A stretch of DNA of 64,000 bases from Hsuehochloa calcarea (lineage: Eukaryota > Streptophyta > Magnoliopsida > Poales > Poaceae), in assembly GCA_036346395.1 (NCBI GenBank), contig CM070594.1, positions 15,161,385-15,225,384 of the forward strand, read 5' to 3'. The notes under the pieces are model-generated. The model had not been told where the DNA came from, searched no databases, and was given only the letters and a program-made list of their open reading frames with translations. This document shows, piece by piece, positions 11,141 through 21,192 of this stretch. Within the stretch, counting starts at the first letter, position 1; every line of letters starts with the position of its first letter. The position numbers and the translations under genes are program-made.

Positions 11141-12110
11141 TCTTTTGTCGGGTTTGAGCTACTTTAGACGTTCTCTTATTGCTTTTACTTTACTTTCACC
11201 TTCTTTTATCAATTTCGTCCAAGAATTGGTGTTCTCCTACTTGATCCCAAAGGAGAGGGTTCTACACTTTCTACCATACAATGCTTCAAATGGCGACATC
11301 AGAGGCTAGCTTGAAAGTCGTTGTTGTAGGAAAATTCGTGATAGGCCAAATTCTTATCCCGACTTCTTCCATAATCTATAGCACAAGCTCAAGCATATCT
11401 TCTAGGACTTGATTTACACGCCTGGCCCGCCATCTGTTTGGGGATGATATGTTGTCAGCCAAGTTGAGTCTGGTTCCCAAAGCTTCATGTAGACTCGCCA
11501 AAATTTTGAAGTGAATCATAACCTCATCGGACACAATTTTCTTGGGTATACCATGTAGACAGACGATCCTCGCCATGTACAATTTCGCTAACTTATTGCT
11601 TCGTAAGTGGTCTTGATCGAATAAAATGAGCCACTTTTGTTAATCGGTCAATTATTACCCAAATGGAATCACAACCGATTGGGTCCTAGGTAGTCCCGTG
11701 ATAAAATCCATACCAATCTCCTCCCATTTCCACTCGGGAATTGGTAATGGTTGTAACAATCCGCAGTCTCGATGTTCGCCTTAACACGACATACATCACA
11801 ACGTGCAACAAACTCAGCGATCTCTCGCTTCATACTAACCCACCAATACTTTTCCTTCGGATCCGGTACATCTTGGTACTCCCGGATGGATAGAGTAAGG
11901 TGATTCATGAGCTTCTTCGTAATCGCTTGTCCGGTTTCATGATGTTTAGGTACACGATGCGGTTGCCAAACCATACCGTGCCCTCGCTCGCCTTCGTAAA
12001 AACTCGGCGTTGCCTCTTCTCATGTTCTTCATGATTTCTTTGATGTCTTCGCCTTCTAGCCGCTTTTTCCGATCCGACCTTGTATGGTTGGTTGACTTCC
12101 ACCGTGTTGA
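11141..12110 (-). pseudogene. gypsy integrase remnant
   Basis: The N-terminal zinc-binding part is visible near 11790-11840 (REIAEFVARCDVCRVKA, keeping the CxxC of the HHCC finger). The core near 11510-11580 reads RIVCLHGIPKKIVSDE, where SDE replaces the usual SDR/SDN of the second catalytic Asp block. The frames change at least three times. Integrase normally inserts the cDNA. This copy is dead. Confidence 0.85.
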
Positions 12111-12179
12111 TACAACCTTGACCGACAATTTCTGATTCGATGCTTTAGTTCTTCATACAACTCGTTGATTTTCTTGAAC

Positions 12180-12690
12180 TAACACCGTGTTGCAAGATGC
12201 TTTCCTACTCGTGAGCATCTGCTACCACGCTGGCTTTACCCGTGATAATGAATTCCAAGGTCATAATCCTTTATCGCTCTAACCATCTTCTTTGCCGAGA
12301 TTAAGATCTCGATCGGGTGAAGATATATTTTGACTTTATGATCTCGTGAAAATCTCACAAATGTTACCAATGAGATAATGCCGCTAGATTTTCAAAGCAT
12401 GCACAATTGCCGCTAACTCTAAATCATGAGTTGATAATTTCCTTCATGTGGCCTTAATCGACGAGATGCATAAGCCACGACCTTTCCTTCCTCGCATCAA
12501 GACACATCCTAGTTCTCGCGTGGATGCGCCACGTAAAACTTCAAAATCCTTACGTATATCCGTAAGACTAGCATCGTGCAGAGACTAGTCTTTTCTTCAA
12601 CTCTTGAAAACTATGTTCACAAGCACTTGTCCATTCAAATTTCTTTTCCTTCTTGAAGTTGAGTCATGGGTTTGGCGATCTTGGAGAAAT
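12180..12690 (-). pseudogene. gypsy RNase H remnant
   Basis: The minus strand around 12420-12560 encodes, in shifting frames, GCVLMREEGKVVAYASRRL followed by LRPHEGNY. This is the signature of the RNase H domain that follows gypsy RT. It lies between RT and integrase as expected. Several frameshifts interrupt it. Confidence 0.75.
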
Positions 12691-13420
12691 TTTCAATGAA
12701 TCATGTAGTACCCACTAATCCGAGAAAACTTCTCACTTCTATGACAGACTTGGGTTGCTTCCAATCCATTACGACTTCAACCTTTGAGGGTCTCATCGCA
12801 ACTCCTCCTCCGACACAATGTGTCCAAGAAAAGCCACTTGATCGAGCCAAAATTCACTTTTGCCGAGTTTGGCATAAAGTTGGTGTTCTCGAGTTTGTCC
12901 AAAATAATTTCGAGATGTTTTTCATGCTCTTCCACATCTCTTGAGTAGATGAGAATATCATCTATGAATACCACCACAAACTTATCCAAGAATTCCATGA
13001 ACACTTTGTTCATCATATTCATGAAATAAGCAGGGCATTTGTTAGTCCAAATGACATCTTTGTGAACTCGCATACCCATATCCGTGGTGAAGGCCGTCTT
13101 CTAATATCTTACAGTGCGATTTTTAACCGATGGTAGCCGACCTCAAATCAATCTTGAGAAAACATCGGCTCCTTTAAGTTGATCAAACAGATCATCTATC
13201 CTAGGTAACGGTACTTGTTTTTGATTGTTACCTCGTTGAGTGATCTATAGTCCACACACATTCTCATACTATTGTCTTTCTTTTTGACAAAGCGATACCG
13301 AGCTCCCCAAGGCGATGAACTCGGTTGAATGTAACCTTTACTCAGTAGTTCTTCGACCGCTTCTTCAACTCGCTAGATCGCTTGCCGCATTCAGTAGGGT
13401 CGCTCAAATTGGAGCACCTC
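12691..13420 (-). pseudogene. gypsy reverse transcriptase remnant
   Basis: Read downwards on the minus strand: the palm entry near 13215-13275 (MRMCVDYRSLNEVTIKN), then VCEFTKMSFGLTNA near 13060. The catalytic FIDDILIYSRDVEEHEKHL lies at 12920-12975 (YxDD-type motif as IDD, usual for gypsy). A stop or frameshift occurs near 13080 and again after 12780. The order after protease and before RNase H fits Ty3/gypsy. Confidence 0.9.
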
Positions 13421-13599
13421 GACTAAGTCAATTAAGAACATTATGTCCCGGTCCGGTGGCATACTGTAAGTCCTCCGAAAAACATCCGGATATTCTTGTA
13501 CCACGGTATATCTTCCGCTTTACTTCCTTTAAATCGGTCAAGATAGGACTTCTCTCCGTAGAAGTCTTGGGTGAACTCACCAAATCCCTTGTTCATTGG

Positions 13600-13900
13600 T
13601 GAGGTTGATAGATCTACTAGCACAATCTATCCTACCTTGATTTTTGGCAAGCCACCCATTCCAAGGATTACATCCAATCTTCAAGTAACGCAAGACTATT
13701 AAGTTTGCCGAGAAAGTTACTCCGAGAGATTTCAAAGGTAAGATTTGGGCAAAAGAAACTAGCCCTCATTTCGAGCCCGGGAATGGATTAACATGGGCTT
13801 ATCTAAGGGGAGGTAGATAACCCATACTTTTCCACAAACTTATTTGACACAAAAGAATGCGAAGCTCTAATCAAATAAAACCGATGCCGGTATCGAGTTG
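13600..13900 (-). pseudogene. gypsy protease remnant
   Basis: The minus strand near 13645-13680 reads DVILGMGGLPK, the decayed form of the conserved DVILGMDWL block that follows the aspartic protease active site. The active-site DSGA itself is not readable. It is placed by position between gag and RT. Confidence 0.6.
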
Positions 13901-13904
13901 ACAA

Positions 13905-14900
13905 GGAACGTACTAAGAACAACATCCGTGCCGCATAGGCTTCCTCTCGCGGTGACATGATTCACACGCCCTTTCATGAATCGACCACCGGTCTTGAGGG
14001 ACCGCCGGAGACCAAGCTCCGGAGTTGGCTTGACGGGGTGGCGTCACGCTTCTTGGGACACTTATTGGCATAGTGACCCAACTCGTTGCGTTGAAAGCAA
14101 GTGATTCCTTTGTGGAAATAATCAGCCACTGGAACCGACCTCCGGATGAACTACTACGGAATCCGGAGTGTTTGGGCGCGGACACGAGCTGAAACTCGGT
14201 GTAGTTGATCGAATCTCCCACGCCGAGGTGGTCGAGATCGAGAGAAACGAGGCTTGGGCAATCCTCCGAGTTAAACTTCGAGCCGCCATCCTCCGCTATG
14301 ATTCTCCATTTCTTGATGTTTGCCTTCCGGCGATGGCCTTATTTACCAACCGCCGAAAGTCGGTAAAATCTCGAGAAATCAAACGAACAGAGAGTTCGCT
14401 GCTTAACCCTTCCAAATCGCTCTTGCTGCCTTCATCTCTCGCTACATCCTCGGGGCATAGCGAGCAAGTTGGTTAAACTTATGCGTATACTCGATCGAAC
14501 GGTTTCCTTGGCGAAGCGAAATAAACTCCTTCTTTTTCAAAGTAATCATGCCGATGGAATGTGAGATCGCGGAAAGCTTGCATGAACTCATCCCAAGTGA
14601 TTTCTTGGGCATTAGCATGGGACATGTCAAGTTATCCCACCATTACGATGCGGGACCAATCAATTGATGAGAGGCAAACAAAACTCACTCACGATCGTGC
14701 ATTGAGCAATATCCGACTTCTTTCCAATGGCCCCGAGCCAATCATCTCGCGCCCATGGGTTCCGTGCTACTAGAAAACGCTGGCGGACGATCCTCATGAA
14801 CTCGACAAAGTCACTCTTGCGTGGAGGTGGAGGAGCATGATAGGTCAGCGACGCTGAGTATTCTCGATTCTTGTGAAGGGATGGGCTAGCAACTCAATCG
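13905..14900 (-). pseudogene. gypsy Gag remnant
   Basis: The minus strand near 14440-14600 reads TWDEFMQAFRDLTFH, then KKKEFISLRQGNRSIEY and FNQLARYAP. These are hallmark blocks of the Retrotrans_gag domain of plant gypsy elements. A degraded CCHC-type region follows near 14040-14120. At least four frameshifts are present. Confidence 0.85.
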
Positions 14901-15164
14901 ATGAGTCCGATTGGCCATCATTTGGCGCCATCAGAGCTTCATTGGAGGAGGTGGTGGTCGTTGAACCGGGTTTTCTTGATAATCAACATTCTCATTTCTT
15001 GCCCTCAGCGCATCGACACTTCCGTGCAAGTGTGGTCACCATATGATGAACTCTTCACAGATTAGACAAGAGAGACAGGAATTATAAGAGTATAGATCTA
15101 AAATAGCCCAAATTCAACAAACACAAGGCAAGAACATTCGGCAAAATAATTTATTTTTATTTTA

Positions 15165-15809
15165 TTAATTCATTATGGCTACTACAAAGGTTTGGTAGCT
15201 CATAATTGCAACTAAAGGAAAAAAATTTAAGGTCAAATCTATGGTGTTATTGGGGTATAACTGCTCACTAGAACTAGCCTCGCCTTCCTTGTAGGAGGCC
15301 GCTCTTTTCTCAGCCTTCAACTTTTCTTCCGCATCTTGTAATTTCACTTGCAGGAGAGACAGCTCATCTAGTGTATTCCCGTAGGCATAATCCATGGCTC
15401 TGGCCAGATCCACCTAATGAGTGAGATCGGGACAGTCTTCATCTCTAGTTGAGCGAAAAGCACTGTCATGCCGGGTTGGGATGTGCATTGTAATAGTGGA
15501 ACCCAAAGGCCGTTGAGGCGGTGATCGAGATGTAGCGAAGTCCTGCGGTTGCTTCCTGGTCAGATCCTCGATGCCTTCGGCGAAGGTGTCTCGTCGCATT
15601 GGGGCATCAAGACGTGGAAGTCCGTGTTCGGCGATAGATTGGAGTAGAGGATCACCTCTACTCTCCACCGCTCCTCGATTTCCCACCTTATACTTGTATC
15701 CTTGATACGTCGGTCTTTCTTCAAAGTCCAAGTGTCGCATCATTTTCCGTAGAATGGCGCCCAATGACCAAAGAAGACTCCATGGGAAATGGCATTCTAA
15801 CTTCACCAT
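15165..15809 (-). pseudogene. ORF0-like region upstream of gag
   Basis: Two minus-strand frames, 15414-15809 (LRKMMRHLDFEERPTYQGY) and 15165-15413 (a short coiled-coil-like stretch VKLQDAEEKLKAEKRAA), lie between the primer site and gag. RIRE3/RIRE8-type rice elements are known to carry an extra ORF in this position. The sequence resembles that class from memory, but its function is unknown. The two frames adjoin at a stop, so they may be one broken ORF. Confidence 0.6.
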
Positions 15810-15956
15810 CTACAATTTTTGAAAAGGAGATGAGTTAGTAAATAATTTTTCAAGAGAAAAGTTGAGAAATGACTCTGAAGACCAAGTTATTTTTAATTTT
15901 CAAAATAAATCCTTAAGGGTTTGATTTCCTTCTAGGTCACGACTCAACAATCGATA

Positions 15957-15969
15957 TGGCTCGATACCA
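15957..15969 (-). other. primer-binding site, initiator Met-tRNA type
   Basis: Minus strand TGGTATCGAGCCA, four bases inside the 5' LTR. The consensus Met-tRNA site is TGGTATCAGAGC, so one A appears to be missing. It primes minus-strand cDNA synthesis. Confidence 0.85.
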
Positions 15970-15973
15970 CTTT

Positions 15974-18879
15974 TGTCGAACCCGGAACGAAGGATCCCGA
16001 ATTCTCTCGTGTTCATACACTAGTCCGTGATTTCCAGTGTACAAATCACAAAATGTTATCACAAACATATCCAAAGCGTGTATATTTAATAAGCATAGAG
16101 TTTATTACAATCGGGCCGAGGCCAAATAAAACATTGCGGAAGCAAATAATAATGGTAAGCCACACGATACGCCACAGTAATCGCCCGGAGGTCGCCGCCT
16201 AATCGCCCCGCTCCTCACCTTCCGGATAGCGTCTTCTCTGAATAATAATATTCAGAAGAGTGAGCACTACAACCGTGCTCGCAAATTACACCCAATATGT
16301 AATTTAGAATGCATGCATAAGTTATTCAAAGGAAGGTTATAGGGTTTATTTGCATAAATCAGTATTTTTGGTTTAAATAGTTATACTAAGTTTCAAGGCA
16401 CATTTTCATTTCATAACTAAAATCATATTTAAAATTTATCATTTTATAGTGGATAACCTCCATATGAAACATGGTGAAGGATACCCTCCTATCACAAGGC
16501 TACCCACCTAAATTTACCACAAGGATTAACCATCCTCAAATCATGTCCAAAGTTATTTTAAAACCAAAACAAATCTAACTTAGAGTGGCTTTGCTCAAGA
16601 TGTTCATAACCGTGGACACGGCTATTCGAATAGATTTACACTCTGCAGAGGTGGTACAACTTTACCCACACGAGATAATTTGCCCGTTATGTCGGCCAAT
16701 ACACGCTTCCTTAGGCGTGTGACTAGGCAATTATCACAAGGCGTTTCCAATGCATTACCTCAATACCAATATGCCCGCTAAGGTTTCACTTCCATTAGGC
16801 TAACCACCTGCCGGAAACCCCCTCTTGCGCCAAGTGGGAATAAAGTCTAACCGACACCCACACAACAAAAATGGCATAAACAATAATGAGGTAAGACAAA
16901 TTATTAAGCCTGGTTCTGCCCATACAGAACATGTGGTAGTACGGTGGAGCTTTTGCAAGATGCGGCTCAAAGGCCGGTCCTTAATCTACTTGGGCAACTT
17001 TCAATAAAAACCCTGGGTCTCAGTCCTAACCAGACAGGCCCGTGCATAAACTTGCACCCACCAACGGTCCATGTTTGCCCAAGTACAAACCATTTTCTTT
17101 TATTTTTATAATTTTCAAAGACATTTGCAAAAGTCCACCATGACAAAGCAATGTCATAGGCTTTTATCAATTTATGAAATTTTGGCTAAATTCTCCCAAA
17201 GTCAAATATTTCATGGTCTAAGCATTTGCTATGCATATATTTATTTTTAAATTCATTTGACTAAGGTTACAAGGAATTGATAATACAATAATCAAATTTG
17301 GCTATACAAAGGAATTGGAATAATTAATTATTTAAAACAGGAATTTAAAATAATTAAATACAATTATGCATGCAATAATAATTTAAAATGTAAATTAAAT
17401 AATTTTAAATATTGGGGCAAATGGTCAATGGTGTAACTTGCCTTGTTCAAATTCTGGTATTCTACTTCTTCAATAGGGTCAAGCTCTCCTAGAGTCACAA
17501 AATCTATACGCTAAAATATTCCAAATTCAAATGTAATTCAAATGAACACAAATAAATTCAAATGAAAATTCAAATTAATTCCAAATTAAATAATTTTGGT
17601 TTAGTTAGCTAGATCTTGATTTTATACAAATTTAGAAATTTGAATCACCTAAATCGGAGTTTGTATGAAGAAATACGAGCTCTCGAAGTTTAAAACCTAA
17701 ATTAAATCCTAAAATCGAATTTCCGATTTTCCTAATTAAATTTCTAAAGGAAATTCCATTTATTGCGCCAAAGATGCGTCATGGTGATGCGTGCACCGAG
17801 ACCGACATGTGGGCCCGAATAATATGGATCGAGTCCACAATGAGGCACAAGTCCACGGTGGACTCGGCCACAAAGACAAATGTGAAGGAGCGGCCATGGC
17901 ATGGCGCGCGTCTTACCGGGCAAAGAACGGCGAGAGGCGCGTGGTGGTTCGGTCGTTGGCGGCGAAGGAGCTCGGCGACGCCCGAGGGTGCGAGAGTGCG
18001 CACCAGTCCGGCAGTCCGAGGCGGCCGGCGGTGCGAGGCGCCGGAGGTTCACCCATGGCGCGCTAGAGGCAATGGAGCACAAATGGCACACCGAGAGAGA
18101 GAGACCAAATGCGGGCGACTTGGGGCGAGGGAGGCGAGGGGAGCTGGGGCAAAAGCTTGAGGGAGGAGAGGCGCACCGGTGCTCCCTTTTATAGGGCGAG
18201 GGCGAGGCCGGGAGATGGAGATCGTGGGCGAGGTGGCGCGGCCGCTTATGAGGAGGGCGGCGTTACTGCCGAAGTTATGGAAGGGGTAATGGCCGAGACG
18301 AGCGCGGGGTGAACGGCCGAATCAATGCGATGAATGCGAGGAAAGAGAGGAGGAATCACGGGATTGATGAGCTCCAAAGACGCTTTAATGGCGGCAGGAG
18401 CGACGATCGCGCGGAGAGACGAACGCGAGGAAGACGACGCTGTTCAGGCGGGCCCACCGGTCAGCGAGACAGAGAGAGGGAGAGAGAGCGCTGAGTGGAT
18501 GGATGTCGGCCGTCCGATTTCGATCGGACGGCCGCACAAGTATCAGCGTGGGGAGAAATGGGTCGAGACGCAGACAAAGGTCGGGCTTCGCCCAAGATTG
18601 CTGCAAAAGATTTTTAAACCTTTTTCAATTGATTTAATTCCGTAAATTCAAATAGGCTTTAGAAAATAGTAAATGAAGTCCAAAATTTTGAGAAAATTCA
18701 CGTAAATTCTATGAGGCATTCGGACTTAAATAAAATAATTTCAACTTTTAGTTGGTAATAGATTTTGCACATAAATTCTTTTAGCCTTAATATACTTTAG
18801 GAAAAGCTTTTAAAATTTTAAAATCCACAAAATTATTGATGTTTTATTTTCAACTAAATTGAAATTTTGGGTCATTATA
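15974..18879 (-). repeat. 5' LTR of the gypsy element
   Basis: Plus strand starts TGTCGAACCC and ends near TCATTATA, a decayed form of TGTTACA. It is 2906 bp, against 3093 bp for its partner at 7561-10653. About 150 bp of GC-rich sequence around 17900-18000 is shorter than in the partner. Other differences are mostly one- to three-base indels. Confidence 0.93.
18185..18193 (-). promoter_or_regulatory. TATA box in the 5' LTR
   Basis: Minus strand TATAAAAGG, matching position 9965-9972 in the other LTR. As this is the 5' LTR in element orientation, it would have driven the genomic RNA. Confidence 0.6.
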
Positions 18880-18884
18880 AAGGG
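18880..18884. repeat. target-site duplication (aaggg), right
   Basis: AAGGG right after the 5' LTR, matching 7556-7560. Beyond it copia coding sequence resumes in the same frame it left at 7556. Confidence 0.9.
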
Positions 18885-20010
18885 TGGCTCGCCAGCAAGG
18901 GAGAGGCTGGGCGATCGGTAGGGGGAGGCCATCGTCATCGACCGTGCAAACACCGGTGGGGATTGGAGGTGGAGTGGAGTGGAGATGATGTTGTCTAGGA
19001 AGGCAAAATGATCGGTCGTTGGGGGCGCCACGGGGAGGCAAAAGGAAAAGAATTTCTCATAAAAAATGACATGACGGGATAAGATGATATGATTGGTCTG
19101 GAGATCGAGACATCGATATCCTTTGTGATTGGATGGATATCCGAGAAAGACACATAATGTGGAGCGAGGGGCGAGTTTATGGGGGAGTGGTGGCAGAGAG
19201 ATTGGGATAATACCTACAACCAAAAACACAGAGATGTTCATACAAGGGAGAGGTACCATGAAGCATGAAATGGGGAGTATTATGGTGTATGGTTTTAGTA
19301 GGGTGGCAATTAAGGAGATAGGTAGCGGCATGAAGAGCCTCCGCCCAATAAACAAAGGCATGCTTGCTTGGAAGAGGAAGGTCCGCATGATGTCATTAGT
19401 GGAGCGGATGACACGCTCAGCCTTGCCGTTCTGCAAAGAGGTGTGAGGACAGGACATCCGAAGAGTGATGCTACATTCAAGAAAGAAAAGACAAGCTGTG
19501 GTGTTGTCGAACTCCCAGCCATTGTCACACTGGATACTCTTGAGAGCAATGCCAAATTGAGTGGTGACGTGAACAACAAAATGGGAGAGAGAGTGGAGAA
19601 CACATCGAACTTTAGATGTAAAGGGAATGTCCAGAGGTAGTGAGTGTGGTCGTCAAGTGTGACGAGATAGTATTTGTAACCGGAGACGCTAGGGATAGGT
19701 GATGTCCACAAGTCACAGTGAATGAGATCAAAGGGCTTGTCCGCTCGAGAACTAAAGGGAGAAAAAGGGAGTCTAACATGCCGGCCAAGTTGACAAGCGT
19801 GACAGAGAGACTCGGGTAGATTATTACATGGGAGAGAGAAAGAGTGAACTAAGTGTTGAAGAGCTTGATGACCAAGATGACTGAGTCGGCAATGCCAAAG
19901 CATCGGGGAAGGAGTGGTGGTGGTGGCAAGGGCAAAGGAGGGGGACGTCAACAGTGGGAAAGGGTATAGGTCATCCTCACTATTGCACCTAGCGATCATG
20001 TTCCTGGTTT
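18885..20010 (-). pseudogene. copia pre-integrase and integrase remnant
   Basis: The minus-strand frame from about 20010 contains the GAG-pre-integrase signature MLWHCRLSHLGHQALQHL (zinc-binding H..H) and LCHACQLGRHVRLPF (CxxC). The integrase core follows (FDLIHCDLWTSPIPSVSGYK with the first catalytic Asp). After frameshifts near 19450 comes SLQNGKAERVIRSTNDI with the catalytic Glu, then LGYPSNHKGYRCLDL. Order and motifs are typical of Ty1/copia. It is inactive because of the shifts and the gypsy insertion downstream. Confidence 0.9.
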
Positions 20011-21192
20011 GAAGATCCTTCACAGAAAAACCAAAAGGATCAAATTCAACATAAACATGATTATCAATAGTAAAGCGCCGGACGAAAATAAGGTTATTGA
20101 TTATTTGTGTAGTGACAAGAATGTTGTTTAAATGAAAGGAACGGGAGGGGAACGAAAAAGAGGTACGACTGGTGTGAGTTATAGGAATAAGTGAGCCATT
20201 ACAGACAATGACGCCACTGAGGGAGGTGGTCGGGAGGGCGAAAGCAAGGAAAGGTTACTGTGCTCGAGGTCATGTGCGAAGAAGCACCCGAGTCCATGTA
20301 CCAATCACCACCGGACGGGGTGTTAACGTCATAGTGTTGAAGTTGGTGAGGAGGGCTTGTTGATCCCATGACGTCAGCGCAGAGGAGGAAGGTGTGGACG
20401 GCGCCATGGCGATTGATGCCACAGAGCGTAGGAGCCGGGTGGGGTGGCGGCCGAGGAGGTGGCATGGCGAAGAACACTTGGTGGGAGGGACAATAGGGCG
20501 CGACCAAGGAGGCCGGTGTTGTGGATCGGTGATCCTTGTCCGCCACATGCGGATGGAGTCGGACCATGGATTTCAAATGAGGGTAGGAAGCGGAGCCCTT
20601 GCAACCGCTATAGCCAAGGCACCCTTGTTGTTACCGTAATTGCGGTCTGCGGTTGTTGGAGGAGGTACTGCCTCCCGTGCCGCGAGTAGAGCAAGTCCCG
20701 TAGGTGTTGCCGCTGTGAAAATAAGTACCGCCAGTGAAGGAGGAGGTGCCTTTGGAGTGGCCGTTTCCACTACCGGCATTGTTGGTGGTGATAAAGCCGT
20801 CTGGGGACTCGGACTGGACGTCGGCTCCTCAAGACGAGTGCGAGCGCACCACGAGGAACGCCAGAACGGCTTCTTCATGGAGAGAAAGGTGCGCATGTAG
20901 TGAAGCGGGCTCGGACCCGCGGGGTGTTGAGCACAAGCATTTGTCGCTAATCTTGTTGTCTATGACACCAAGATCATCTATGATGAGATTTTTGCTTGCG
21001 GCGGTAGTCCGCGACGGAGCGAGCACCTTGAGCGAGACTCTGAAACTCCTTCTCTAGATAGATGGCACGATATTTGGCGTTGCCGAGGTGTAGGCCGACG
21101 ATGTTCGACCAGATGGTGTAGGTCGAGCGTCGGGATCCATGACCATGGCGAAGGTCGGTGGAGATGGCACCATAGAGCCACGCACTGCACGA
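20011..21192 (-). pseudogene. copia Gag and protease remnant
   Basis: Gag at the high end reads SAWLYGAISTDL near 21170-21190 and NAKYRAIYLEKEFQ near 21060, the UBN2-type fold. A low-complexity stretch follows with several frame changes. The protease appears at about 20290 as DWYMDSGASSHMTSS, which keeps the catalytic DSGA. Gag is cut at 21192, so the N terminus is missing. Confidence 0.85.

Larger units (their letters stand above)
7561..18879 (-). mobile_element. complete gypsy (Tekay-like, RIRE3/8-type) element
   Basis: An 11.3 kb Ty3/gypsy element on the minus strand: 5' LTR 15974-18879, Met-tRNA primer site, ORF0-like region, gag, protease, RT, RNase H, integrase, C-terminal region, polypurine tract, 3' LTR 7561-10653. 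TSD aaggg flanks it. The pol order (RT before integrase) is gypsy. LTRs of about 3 kb, an extra ORF before gag and the C-terminal sequence fit the RIRE3/RIRE8 type of chromovirus; the family name is inference. All genes are broken, many by single-base shifts. Confidence 0.92.
6414..21192 (-). mobile_element. Ty1/copia element split by a gypsy insertion
   Basis: One minus-strand copia element in two blocks, 18885-21192 (gag, protease, integrase) and 6414-7560 (RT). A gypsy element lies between them with 5-bp target duplications. Reading across the removed insertion, the proline-rich linker continues in frame (LAGEPP then PCWLNRLRPS), which shows the blocks were contiguous. Both ends are truncated: the RT side stops at 6414 against a dispersed repeat and the Gag side stops at 21192. 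No LTRs were found. Confidence 0.88.
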
